From JAAAOZ01 sp964496595 (lineage in GTDB: Bacteria; Chloroflexota; Anaerolineae; B4-G1; SLSP01), in assembly GCA_964496595.1 (NCBI GenBank), contig CAZCAI010000049.1, forward strand, positions 1-28,056: a stretch of DNA of 28,056 nt, read 5' to 3'. Made by a program: the position numbers and the translations under genes. This document shows positions 6,881 to 13,982 of this stretch, piece by piece. The notes beneath the pieces were generated by a model. The model was not told where the DNA came from, made no database searches, and was given only the letters and a program-made list of their open reading frames with translations. Numbering within the stretch: the stretch's first letter is position 1; every line of letters begins with the position of its first letter.

Positions 6881-7561
6881 CTACATTTCCATCATTATCT
6901 GGTTAAAAATCTCCTCAATCGCCGGGCCTAGCAGCACAAGTATCATAAATACGATGGCGGCGATTATGACCATGATGATAATGTAGATAGCTACGCCAGC
7001 TACGAAAGCCTTCCACCACTTGAATTTATGGCTTGCCTTTATTGCAATGATGTTCAGTACGAAGCTATAGATGATAGGTATGTATGCCAGGTACGGGCCT
7101 ACGACTGGCAGAGCGGTCAATACACTTGAAATGAGGCTCAAAGGCGCGTTATAGGCGCACATCAGATAGACCAGATCGTCATATACGCCTGCGCCACCCA
7201 TCATTCGGGCGACAGCATTGGAAAGTCCCGCCCCCATGGCTACCCCTAATACTGCAAGCGCTGCTATCACCGGGCCTCCGCACACTATGGCGCCCAGCGC
7301 TCCCCCCAGCGCTTCCGGCATTGTACCTGTTGAATCCAAAGCGAAGATCATGGATAGCGCCGTAGCAAAAAGAGTGCTAACGACAAGGCCAACGATAGCG
7401 CTGATCGCCATCCACCTATAGCCCCGCTTGCCTGATGCTTTGGGGTCCTGTAATAGCGTCTCGTAAGTCGTCTCCGACGGCTGTGTGAGCGTCCGAATCC
7501 ACACCTCGCTCCAGGATAAGGTTGGTTGGTCATCGCTTGAAATCTCTATATCTTGTTGTAT
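6881..7561 (-). CDS. YIP1 domain membrane protein; non-standard start codon probable
   Basis: Membrane protein with about five hydrophobic segments and the N-terminal signature VWIRTLTQPSETTYETLL, which in relatives I know precedes the first helix of YIP1-family proteins. The nearest standard start is a GTG at 7504, but it cuts the domain just before Trp-Ile-Arg and has only a GGAG four bases away. The frame stays open for 19 more codons (reading LSWSE just before the GTG) up to an ATA codon at 7561-7559 that sits six bases after a strong AAAGGAG at 7574-7568. I therefore take 7561 as the probable start, giving 226 residues; 207 residues from the GTG is the conventional alternative. Function unknown. 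Confidence 0.72.
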   Translation of the reverse strand: MQQDIEISSDDQPTLSWSEVWIRTLTQPSETTYETLLQDPKASGKRGYRWMAISAIVGLVVSTLFATALSMIFALDSTGTMPEALGGALGAIVCGGPVIAALAVLGVAMGAGLSNAVARMMGGAGVYDDLVYLMCAYNAPLSLISSVLTALPVVGPYLAYIPIIYSFVLNIIAIKASHKFKWWKAFVAGVAIYIIIMVIIAAIVFMILVLLGPAIEEIFNQIMMEM

Positions 7562-7567
7562 GGTTGT

Positions 7568-7574
7568 CTCCTTT
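7568..7574 (-). promoter_or_regulatory. Ribosome binding site facing an ATA codon
   Basis: AAAGGAG reads on the minus strand and is spaced six bases from ATA at 7561. No ATG, GTG or TTG lies in the correct frame between it and codon 20, which makes this site decisive for the start of the YIP1 gene. Confidence 0.6.
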
Positions 7575-7644
7575 AGATGTTAAGATCTACATACGACTGC
7601 ACAAGACTGCTCAAATGGAATGTTAGGGCATTGTAAGTGTATGG

Positions 7645-7920
7645 TTACGATACCTCTAATTCGATCCCGCCGGTGAAATTGGCGGTCAAGTTATACAGGG
7701 CGGCGATGATGACGCCGGAGATAAAGCCGAAGATGCCGTAGAGGATGGGCAACAGAAAAATCGCGCCCACACCGAACAGCAGCCCGCCAGCGCCCGTATC
7801 CGATGCGGCGGCAAGGAGCGAGAATAGGGAGGCAAACCCGCCAAAGACCAATCCCAGCAATCCATAGAGGAACCCAAAAACTCTTCCGGCCGACAGAACG
7901 CCTACTTTCGTCAGTCTCAT
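7645..7920 (-). CDS. Small conserved two- to three-helix membrane protein
   Basis: A 91-residue protein with hydrophobic segments near 13-40 and 50-78 and a short C-terminal tail. The pattern VGVLSAGRVFGFLYGLLG at the N-terminus and ILYGIFGFISG, then a YNL motif and a GGIELE ending, recurs in a family of short prokaryotic membrane proteins (often labelled DUF3566-like or hypothetical). I am not certain of the exact family name. The ATG has an AAGGAG site seven bases away. Function unknown; it sits inside the membrane-protein run. Confidence 0.72.
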   Translation of the reverse strand: MRLTKVGVLSAGRVFGFLYGLLGLVFGGFASLFSLLAAASDTGAGGLLFGVGAIFLLPILYGIFGFISGVIIAALYNLTANFTGGIELEVS

Positions 7921-7963
7921 CTTTCTACTCCTTTGGTTTTGTGTGAGATATGTGTGTTATGCA

Positions 7964-8687
7964 CTACAATTCCATCCGCGAGATGGTTGGTTCGTCCGGC
8001 AGGTAACGCACAGGAACTTGGGATCTGAGGGGAATCTGTTCGTAAAGCGACTGTTTGACTTGTTGGGCTATCTGAATGCCATCGCCGAATTCGTAGGCGA
8101 CATAGTAGGTCTTATCCCCATCGGAATCTCGATCTACCCACGAATCCACGATGGCGCCTTCGGTGATCTCTCCGAATTGATCCAACTTCCGCGCTTGCAG
8201 ATACTGCCCCAACGCTTTCCCCACAAACCATATCATGCCCGATCCAAGGATGGGGACGAGCAGCACCAGGAACCAATCTAAGAGGCCGACCTTGTCTATC
8301 CGCGAGACCGATGGATCATCGGCCGCGTAGATGATCTGGATGCTGCCGTCTTTTTCCGCCGATCTGTAAGTGGTGGGATTAACGCTCTCTTCGCGTCTGA
8401 GTTGCACCCGACCATCACCGTCGGGGGAGGGGGCCTGGTAGGCATAGCTGATGTAGTAGTCATCGTCGTCGCCAGAACGATCCACCCGTTTGCGCAATAC
8501 CGTCGCCTCGGTTGGGACGCCCGATTCTCGCAACAGCGTCAATTCATTGTATTCTCGCAGACCCCATTGAAGCCCAAAGGGCAGCCCGATGGCAGAGAAC
8601 AGCAACAAAAAAAAACAAGTTGACCAACGTTTCGTGGCGCGAGGGTAGGGCCTTGATTTTGAAGCGCTGCGATTTTTGTTTGGGCAT
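7964..8687 (-). CDS. DUF3592-type membrane protein, frame interrupted at an A9 tract
   Basis: The body (7964-8608) encodes a first helix LLFSAIGLPFGLQWGL, an extracytoplasmic beta-rich domain (SYAYQAPSPDGDGRVQLRRE), a second helix (GLLDWFLVLLVPILGSG), and a repeat of the same domain (YVAYEFGDGIQIAQQ then VRYLPDEPTIS). This is the DUF3592 layout, twice. That frame has no good start. A strong AGGAGG five bases before an ATG at 8687 opens another frame, MPKQKSQRFKIKALPSRHET, which enters the first helix at a run of nine T on the coding strand (8607-8615). Removing one T joins the two frames as LVNLFFLLLFSAIG. The gene is therefore frameshifted in this sequence, by error, mutation or slippage. 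Function unknown. Confidence 0.72.
8607..8615. repeat. Homopolymer A9 tract at the frameshift point
   Basis: Nine consecutive A on the plus strand (T9 on the coding strand). Eight or eleven would keep the downstream reading frame in phase with the ATG at 8687. Tracts of this length are prone to slippage in replication, transcription and sequencing. Confidence 0.85.
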
Positions 8688-8701
8688 CGTCGCCTCCTAG
8701 G

Positions 8702-10729
8702 TTATTCACTTATCATTTCGGGGTTGACCGTGTAGCTCTCTATGATAGTCTCCCACGCCTGATGGAAGTCCGACTCTGGCATAGAGGTCATCATCAACAC
8801 AAAAGCTACGTCCTCGATCTGATCCGCATAGATGTCTACGATAAAACTCTGATCCGTTGCTATGGTGCTGAGATACACGCGCTCCTCTGAAATCTGTTCC
8901 TCATCTACGATCTCATAATCGGCTACATTTTCCCAGAAGGCGGTGGCCATTTCTTCAGCCGTCTCAGACAATGTCGGGGCTTCCACCCCTTCGAAAATCT
9001 CCTCAGTCGCGCCGAACATGACCAATATCATCTGCCCCGTTGTCTGGCTCTCTGGCCCGCCAAACATCACGATCCCCTCTTGGGCGACGGCCTCCCAGCC
9101 TTCAGGATAATCAAGGGTGAAGACCTCGTCAGGATGGTTGTAGGTCTGTAAAGTGAGAGAGCTTCCTTCTTCAAGCTTACCTTGCTCCTGTAACTCGTTA
9201 TAAATTTTTTCGACTGCTTTACCGAGTTCGGGATTAAGTTGCAGGGCCTTTTCTAAGTCGGCCTCAGCTTGCTCTTGATTCCCTTGATCTATGTAGAGCA
9301 TGCCCCGCATGAAATAGGCGAGAGCATATTCGGGATCGTTCTCAATGGCTTGATTTAGATCGGCCAACGCTTTGTCGTTATGGCCCATGTCAGCATAGAG
9401 GTTAGCTCTGTTGAAATAGGCCTCTGCGTTTTGAGGGGCCAATTCGATGATTTGATTGTGGTCGGCAAGGGCCTTTTCGTACTCATCTAATTGAATGTAA
9501 GCCTCTGCTCGATTGCGGTAGGCCATTGCCAAATCGGGCGCCAACTCAATGGCCTGGGTAGCATCGACGAGCGCCTCGTCGTAAGCTTCCATGCTGTTGT
9601 AAATATTCGCCCGGTTGTTATAGGCCATCGCCATCTCTGGATCCAATTCAAGCGCTTGGCTATAGTCGGCGAGGGCTTTGTCGTAGGCATCCATATAATG
9701 GTAGGCGTTGCCGCGATTGAGATAGGCCATCGCCATCGCTGGTTCCAACTCGATGGCGCGCGTGCAATCGGCAAGAGCCTGCTCGTAGTCGCCTAAATTC
9801 TTGTGGGTAACACAGCGGTTGCTGTAGGCGAGTGACAGCTCTGGGGCCAATTCAATGACTTGATCGTAGTCGACGATAGCTTCTTCATAGCGGCCCAAAT
9901 CATCATAGGCATACCCTCGGTTGAGGTACCCCGTCGCTATTTCAGGGGCTAACTTAATCGCCTGATTGTAGTCAGCGAGCGCTTGGTCGTACTCCCCCAG
10001 ACTTACGTAAGCATTACCGCGATTGCTGTAAGCCATCGCCAGGTCGGGATCTAACGCAATGGCTTGATCATAATCGGCGATGGCCTTGTCGTACGCTCCT
10101 GAGTAGCGGTAGGCTTCGCCGCGATTGTTGTAGGCATTGGCTAGTTCAGGATCGAGTTCAAGGGCTTGATCGCAATCGGCGATGACCTGATCGTACTTTT
10201 CCAGGCTGAGATAGGCGCTGGCGCGATTGCTATACGCCATCGCCAGGTCGGGATCTAACGCAATGGCCTGATCACAGTCGGCGATGGCCTGGTCATACTC
10301 TTCCAGGCTGAGGTAAGCGCTGGCGCGATTGCTGTAGGCCATCGCTAACGCTGGATCAAGCTTGATGGCCTGGTCGTACTCAGCGATCGCTTGCTCATAC
10401 GCCTCCCTGCTGTTGTAGATGTTGCCGCGATTGCTATAGGCTTTTGCTATCTCAGGATCTAACTCAACCGCGCGGTCGTAATCTGCCAGGGCCTTGTCGC
10501 GTTCACCCAGGTCGTCGTAGGCATTTCCCCGGTTGAGATACGCCGTTGCCAATTCAGGATCAAGCTCGACGGCCTGATCGTACTCGGCGATAGCTTGCTC
10601 GTATTCTCCGGCTTCGTAGGCGACGTTGCCCGCTTCCAAGTGTTCTTGGGCGCGAGCGCCGCTGCACGCGGCCAGGGCCAGGATCAATAGGCCAATACAG
10701 AGGATCACTGCATATCTGGGTTGTTTCAT
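8702..10729 (-). CDS. Lipoprotein with 14 tandem TPR repeats
   Basis: A 675-residue exported protein. The N-terminus has a signal peptide with lipobox LAAC (Cys22), so it is probably anchored to the membrane outer face. Residues about 28-503 are fourteen consecutive 34-residue tetratricopeptide repeats with the usual W/L-G-Y-A-P positions (AYxNRGNAYxxLGEYDQAI and LDPELA). TPR arrays bind protein partners; the ligand is unknown. A separate C-terminal domain (about 530-670) begins FTLDYPEGWEAVAQEG, a pattern seen in PsbP-like or DUF1795-like domains, and is acidic. The start has AGGAG six bases upstream. The DUF3592 gene follows with its ribosome binding site abutting this stop codon, so the two are probably co-transcribed. 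Confidence 0.9.
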   Translation of the reverse strand: MKQPRYAVILCIGLLILALAACSGARAQEHLEAGNVAYEAGEYEQAIAEYDQAVELDPELATAYLNRGNAYDDLGERDKALADYDRAVELDPEIAKAYSNRGNIYNSREAYEQAIAEYDQAIKLDPALAMAYSNRASAYLSLEEYDQAIADCDQAIALDPDLAMAYSNRASAYLSLEKYDQVIADCDQALELDPELANAYNNRGEAYRYSGAYDKAIADYDQAIALDPDLAMAYSNRGNAYVSLGEYDQALADYNQAIKLAPEIATGYLNRGYAYDDLGRYEEAIVDYDQVIELAPELSLAYSNRCVTHKNLGDYEQALADCTRAIELEPAMAMAYLNRGNAYHYMDAYDKALADYSQALELDPEMAMAYNNRANIYNSMEAYDEALVDATQAIELAPDLAMAYRNRAEAYIQLDEYEKALADHNQIIELAPQNAEAYFNRANLYADMGHNDKALADLNQAIENDPEYALAYFMRGMLYIDQGNQEQAEADLEKALQLNPELGKAVEKIYNELQEQGKLEEGSSLTLQTYNHPDEVFTLDYPEGWEAVAQEGIVMFGGPESQTTGQMILVMFGATEEIFEGVEAPTLSETAEEMATAFWENVADYEIVDEEQISEERVYLSTIATDQSFIVDIYADQIEDVAFVLMMTSMPESDFHQAWETIIESYTVNPEMISE

Positions 10730-10779
10730 CGCTCTCTCCTGTTTAGGGCTAAGTGATTTTGATTGTTAAGGTGTTCCGG

Positions 10780-11631
10780 TTAGTTCTTAGGTCGAAAGGC
10801 GCCCCTCACCATCTCCTCGCTGAAGAAACCGCTGACTTCCCCGCCTGCTGCGTAGTGATAGACCGCCGCTGTGTAGATGCCGTTCAGCGTCGAGTTGATC
10901 AGGCCGAGGAACACTAACGCCAGCGCCAACATCACGGCCACCGCTGCGATAAACGCCACCGACTCGCTCGCAATAGCTACAAACATACCCAAGCCGCCCG
11001 CGAGGATCACCAGAAATACCAATGGAGCAAAGACAGCTCCGAGGCCGAAGTTGCCCGCGATCTGCTCGCCCCAGGTCTCTTTCAGCAGGCTCGCGCTCCG
11101 CTTGACCGCCTCAATGGGACCTACGTTCTCCAGGACCAGAACCGGCACCACCAGGTACGAGGCCAGGCTCCAGGCCAAGCCGAAGATCGAGGCGATGATG
11201 TCTCCCAAGAACTCCAGCCTCTCCGATATCACCCGCAAGATCATCCCCACGGTGGCGGAGATCAGCGCGTAGCCCAGGATCGGCCCGATGTGCTGCATCG
11301 CGATGCGAAGTCCGTCGCCTACCGTGGGATCGCCCCCGCGCAGGCGGATCGTCGCCGCGCCGATGAGGGCCGAGTTGGCGAAGATGATGACGGTATACTG
11401 CACCAGGTAGAACCCGAACCCGACCAGATAGCCGAGTACCTCCGATTGGCTCTCTCCCTCCATCAGCGTGGTGAAAAAACCGGTCAAGAGCAGGGGAAAG
11501 GCAAAGCTGGCGGTCACCAGCAACACGCCAATCGAAGAGAGGATGGGGAAGATGATCAGCTCCTTGTCGGCGCGCAGAACGCCCGCGCTGGCTTTGATCA
11601 AGGCCCAACTGTTTTGCATTTTTTCGAACAT
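10780..11631 (-). CDS. DUF6159-like integral membrane protein
   Basis: A 283-residue polytopic membrane protein of about six helices. The opening FEKMQNSWALIKASAGVLRA, followed by DKELIIFPILSSIG, and the central PVLVLENVGPIEAVKRSASL followed by LKETWGEQI are hallmarks of the DUF6159 family of bacterial and archaeal membrane proteins of unknown function. The second motif (VLVLE..GP..A.KRS..L) also occurs in glycerophosphoryl-diester-phosphodiesterase-type membrane domains. AGGAGG lies seven bases before the ATG. The 50-base gap to the TPR gene downstream suggests a shared transcript. I found no clear promoter in the region upstream. Confidence 0.8.
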   Translation of the reverse strand: MFEKMQNSWALIKASAGVLRADKELIIFPILSSIGVLLVTASFAFPLLLTGFFTTLMEGESQSEVLGYLVGFGFYLVQYTVIIFANSALIGAATIRLRGGDPTVGDGLRIAMQHIGPILGYALISATVGMILRVISERLEFLGDIIASIFGLAWSLASYLVVPVLVLENVGPIEAVKRSASLLKETWGEQIAGNFGLGAVFAPLVFLVILAGGLGMFVAIASESVAFIAAVAVMLALALVFLGLINSTLNGIYTAAVYHYAAGGEVSGFFSEEMVRGAFRPKN

Positions 11632-12103
11632 GATATAACCTCCTAAAATCTTTGGTCTGGATAACTAAACTTCTTCGACACTGCATAAAAGGAACTTGAT
11701 GTGCATAAGGGACTGTTACCCAATTGAGGATAGATACGACATCAACAGCAAGAGGGATGCACGCTAATCCGCCGGCTGGGAGCGAACAGAGAGAGGATGC
11801 GTACTGCGCAGCCGTAGAGCATCTAAGATCAATCCTGAGTCATTGCCGTTGGATCAACTTATGCCGGACGCTCACCGTCACAACTCCCCTTTCGAGGCCA
11901 CATAATGATGCTACGGGCGTGAGGATACAATCAATGAAGTGTGGAACTTACACAAATTTTATACGAACTTTATTAAGGGAAGTTTAAAACGAAGTAAAGA
12001 TTGCTTTAACTTTTTCCTCACAGAAAATAAAAAAGGCCGTTGGCAAAGACACCAACGGCCTGATGCGAAATATCGTAAAATGCGGAGGTAAATCGTTTTG
12101 CTT
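11632..12103. other. Gene-free region of about 470 bases
   Basis: No supported coding frame on either strand and no tRNA-like fold found by eye. It contains the ribosome binding site of the DUF6159 gene at its left end and a strong minus-strand terminator at 12022-12061. An AT-rich stretch near 11950-11990 contains TATAAA on the minus strand, a possible -10 element, but no convincing -35 goes with it. Confidence 0.5.
12022..12061 (-). terminator. Rho-independent terminator
   Basis: A perfect 10-bp stem AGGCCGTTGG/CCAACGGCCT (12034-12043 and 12052-12061) with an eight-base loop. On the minus strand it is followed by TTTTTTATTTTC. It ends transcription from the flavodoxin/membrane-protein pair. 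Confidence 0.93.
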
Positions 12104-12721
12104 CTAACGACCTCCTGCTGCGCTCTGGATGTCGCGCGCGAAGGCGGAGACGATGGCCAAGATCATCAGGCCGATAATCATCAGGGGGCTGACAAAGCCG
12201 CTGCGCATCAAAAGCTCGTTGAAGAAGTGGCCGATGACGAACTGGCCCAACGTCCACACAAAGAAGGCGACGAGCGTCCATGGCCAAAACGCGGCCAAGA
12301 AACGGGGGCGGCCCGTCGGTTGCTTGGTAATCGGGGCGTGGATGCGCGTCGCAATCGCGCCGGCAACGATGCCGATCACTGGGGGAAAGAGGCCGCCGCC
12401 TGTGAGGAGCAGGCCAATCGATAGCAATATCAGCACCAGGCCGCCGCGTTTCCTGTGGACGAAGCCTGCCGCCCAGATCATCGTGAGGATGCCGAGCAGG
12501 GTAGCGATAATGCCCGATATGAGAAAGCTGGGGATGACCGTCATCGCAGGTTCGCAGAGATGCCATACTCGTTCTGGATCGCACGGCGGTCCCATCGCGG
12601 GGAAGATCAAGCTTTCGGGCTTGACGTGCCCGCGCATAATTTCAAAGACGCCGTGTTCGGGGCCGCCAAACCCGGCGAAGATGCCCAACGACGCGGCGAC
12701 GATGCAGGTCGCTTGTCTCAT
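12104..12721 (-). CDS. Conserved membrane protein with extracytoplasmic Cys-rich loop
   Basis: A 205-residue protein. The N-terminal hydrophobic stretch (1-20) is followed by a short non-membrane segment with FGGPEHGVFEI and GPPCDPERVWHLCEP, then about four membrane helices (57-80, 88-125, 140-165 and 178-196). The Cys pair in the loop could form a disulfide. I recall similar proteins in other Chloroflexota with FGGPEHG and MGPPC conserved, but no function is known to me. The reading frame is open further upstream, into antisense of the flavodoxin gene. I chose the ATG at 12721 because it is preceded by GAGG and lies 10 bases after the flavodoxin stop. Confidence 0.75.
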   Translation of the reverse strand: MRQATCIVAASLGIFAGFGGPEHGVFEIMRGHVKPESLIFPAMGPPCDPERVWHLCEPAMTVIPSFLISGIIATLLGILTMIWAAGFVHRKRGGLVLILLSIGLLLTGGGLFPPVIGIVAGAIATRIHAPITKQPTGRPRFLAAFWPWTLVAFFVWTLGQFVIGHFFNELLMRSGFVSPLMIIGLMILAIVSAFARDIQSAAGGR

Positions 12722-12731
12722 CTTAGCGTCC

Positions 12732-13259
12732 TCACGGCGTCGCGGTGAGCTTGGGGGGCAGATTGCTCGCCCAGGCTTGGATCGCGTCCCAATCCCGCAG
12801 ATCGTTGGCCGGCAGATTGTGCAAGGGGCTGGCAGGGAGGGCGGCCAGCAGCTTGTCCAAGAAGCGCAGCTTGGTCGGATCGTACTTGCCGCCGAACAGT
12901 TCCACTGCGACCGGATCGAGCCAGGGGTACTGGACCAGCTCCTTATCGATTTGGGGCTGAATTTCTTCGTCCCAGTTCTCATCCCCATGGGTGGGGCCGA
13001 GCGTGAAGATGGCCACGGGGCGCGTCGTAAGGGCCACGTGGTGTTGCTCTAAGAAGCTTCGCGCATCCTTGAGCCAGCGCCCGATGTAGAGCGGCGCGCC
13101 TAAAACCACTGCCTGGTACCCTTCCAACATTTGCACCTTTTTCGCGGGCTGAACTTCGACCGTCAGTCCCTCCTCCCGTAGTGTCGTCGCGACCCGCTCG
13201 GCGACTTCCTGCGTCGATCCATACCGCGTGGCATAGGCGACGAGTATCGTATCTGACAT
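12732..13259 (-). CDS. Flavodoxin-domain protein (HemG/protoporphyrinogen oxidase-like)
   Basis: A 175-residue cytoplasmic flavoprotein. The N-terminal beta strand and phosphate-binding loop for FMN are visible as ILVAYATRYGSTQEVAE (residues 5-21). A second conserved segment, AVVLGAPLYIGRWLKDARSF (50-69), matches flavodoxin-domain proteins annotated as menaquinone-dependent protoporphyrinogen oxidase-like. The substrate is not determined by sequence; many members of this family are not HemG. AAGGAG lies seven bases before the ATG. The next gene, a membrane protein, starts just after its stop codon, so they form a two-gene unit ending at the terminator at 12.03 kb. Confidence 0.85.
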   Translation of the reverse strand: MSDTILVAYATRYGSTQEVAERVATTLREEGLTVEVQPAKKVQMLEGYQAVVLGAPLYIGRWLKDARSFLEQHHVALTTRPVAIFTLGPTHGDENWDEEIQPQIDKELVQYPWLDPVAVELFGGKYDPTKLRFLDKLLAALPASPLHNLPANDLRDWDAIQAWASNLPPKLTATP

Positions 13260-13354
13260 AATTTCTCTCCTTTGGCTGAGTTAATGATCCATACTATATT
13301 GGCTCTTGTTGGTTTTTAGGTGAAATTGGGTGCGAATGATACTCATGCTCTAGT

Positions 13355-13444
13355 TACACAGAGTTTCACGGAGTTTTTCACAGAGATACGCAGAGAAAGT
13401 CGTTTCTCCGTGTCACTCTGTGCCTTCTCGGTGATGCTCTGTGT
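13355..13444. repeat. Inverted repeat of CTCTGTG-type heptads
   Basis: The left half begins ACACAGAGTTTCACGGAG and the right half ends GATGCTCTGTGT. Each half is a run of roughly 7-base units built on CTCTGTG or CTCCGTG, and the two are inverted relative to each other (arms of about 42 bases, imperfect). The left half recurs at 18522-18565 in opposite orientation. It lies in the intergenic region upstream of the flavodoxin gene. Confidence 0.85.
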
Positions 13445-13530
13445 CCAAATCAAACCGCTCCACTGGGTGAACGGTGGATGATTTCACCCGATTTCCTATA
13501 TGAGCCAAGTGCGTTGCACCTCACAAGACT

Positions 13531-13764
13531 TTACTCCAATACGTGCCAGGGCAAGTTTCCTGAATGGATTTTCAGGCGGTCGGTCCAGACTTGAATGTGA
13601 TGCGCGCCGCAGTTGGCGCAGATGAAGTATTGCGTGCTCTCCGCGTCGAGGCCGGCGCCGTCCGAGATGGAGCCGATGATGTAGAGCGCGCGATCGTTAC
13701 ATTGGACGCAGCGGTAGACTTTGTGTCGATAGATGCGTGTGGTTTTCTCGGCGGGCTTGGACAT
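13531..13764 (-). CDS. Small zinc-ribbon protein
   Basis: A 77-residue protein with two CXXC motifs, Cys19/Cys22 (YRCVQCND) and Cys49/Cys52 (FICANCGAHH), arranged as a zinc ribbon. No enzymatic signature is present. There is no good ribosome binding site before the ATG at 13764 and no alternative start in the region just upstream, so expression may be weak or depend on the hairpins at 13834-13866. Function unknown; homologues I recall are uncharacterised. Confidence 0.6.
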   Translation of the reverse strand: MSKPAEKTTRIYRHKVYRCVQCNDRALYIIGSISDGAGLDAESTQYFICANCGAHHIQVWTDRLKIHSGNLPWHVLE

Positions 13765-13833
13765 GTTGGGGTTGATGGAGAAGACGCCGCGCAGGCCGTG
13801 GGAAGTCCCCCGCGCCCGCGTAGGCGGTCGCTT

Positions 13834-13866
13834 GGCGCGTTAGCGCCTGTCTCAGGACTTCAGTCC
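13834..13866. repeat. Pair of short hairpins upstream of the zinc-ribbon gene
   Basis: Two adjacent stems: GGCGC-GTTA-GCGCC at 13834-13847 and GGAC-TTCA-GTCC at 13855-13866. The unit GGACTTCAGTCC resembles small dispersed repeats found in several phyla with large genomes. It lies 70-100 bases upstream of the zinc-ribbon start. Role unknown. Confidence 0.55.
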
Positions 13867-13925
13867 GGGAATAAGAGCCAAAAAGCAAACCGCGTTCCGT
13901 AGATTCTACCCTCGACATCAAAGTG

Positions 13926-13951
13926 TTACGAAATACGCATTACGCAATACG
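13926..13951. repeat. TACGCAA-type heptad tract
   Basis: Four approximate 7-base units built on TTACGCA and ATACGCA lie just downstream of galT. The period is the same as in the other heptad tracts but the unit is different. Confidence 0.65.
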
Positions 13952-13982
13952 AGCGGATAGCTTAGAAAATCCCCCTGTAAAG

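Noticed and set aside
8810..10650. Regularly spaced similar DNA segments that could suggest a CRISPR or minisatellite
   Set aside because: The period is 102 bases and corresponds exactly to 34-residue TPR units of the lipoprotein.
11700..11987. Possible small gene or tRNA in the 470-base gap
   Set aside because: The one plus-strand frame of 87 codons has no ribosome binding site or recognisable motif, and no cloverleaf could be built.
12722..12988. N-terminal extension of the conserved membrane protein
   Set aside because: It lies antisense-in-frame over the flavodoxin C-terminus, is low in hydrophobicity, and the ATG at 12721 fits a signal-peptide-like start with its own ribosome binding site.
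13697..13921. 74-codon minus-strand frame overlapping the zinc-ribbon start
   Set aside because: No ribosome binding site, runs through hairpins, and overlaps the better supported zinc-ribbon frame.
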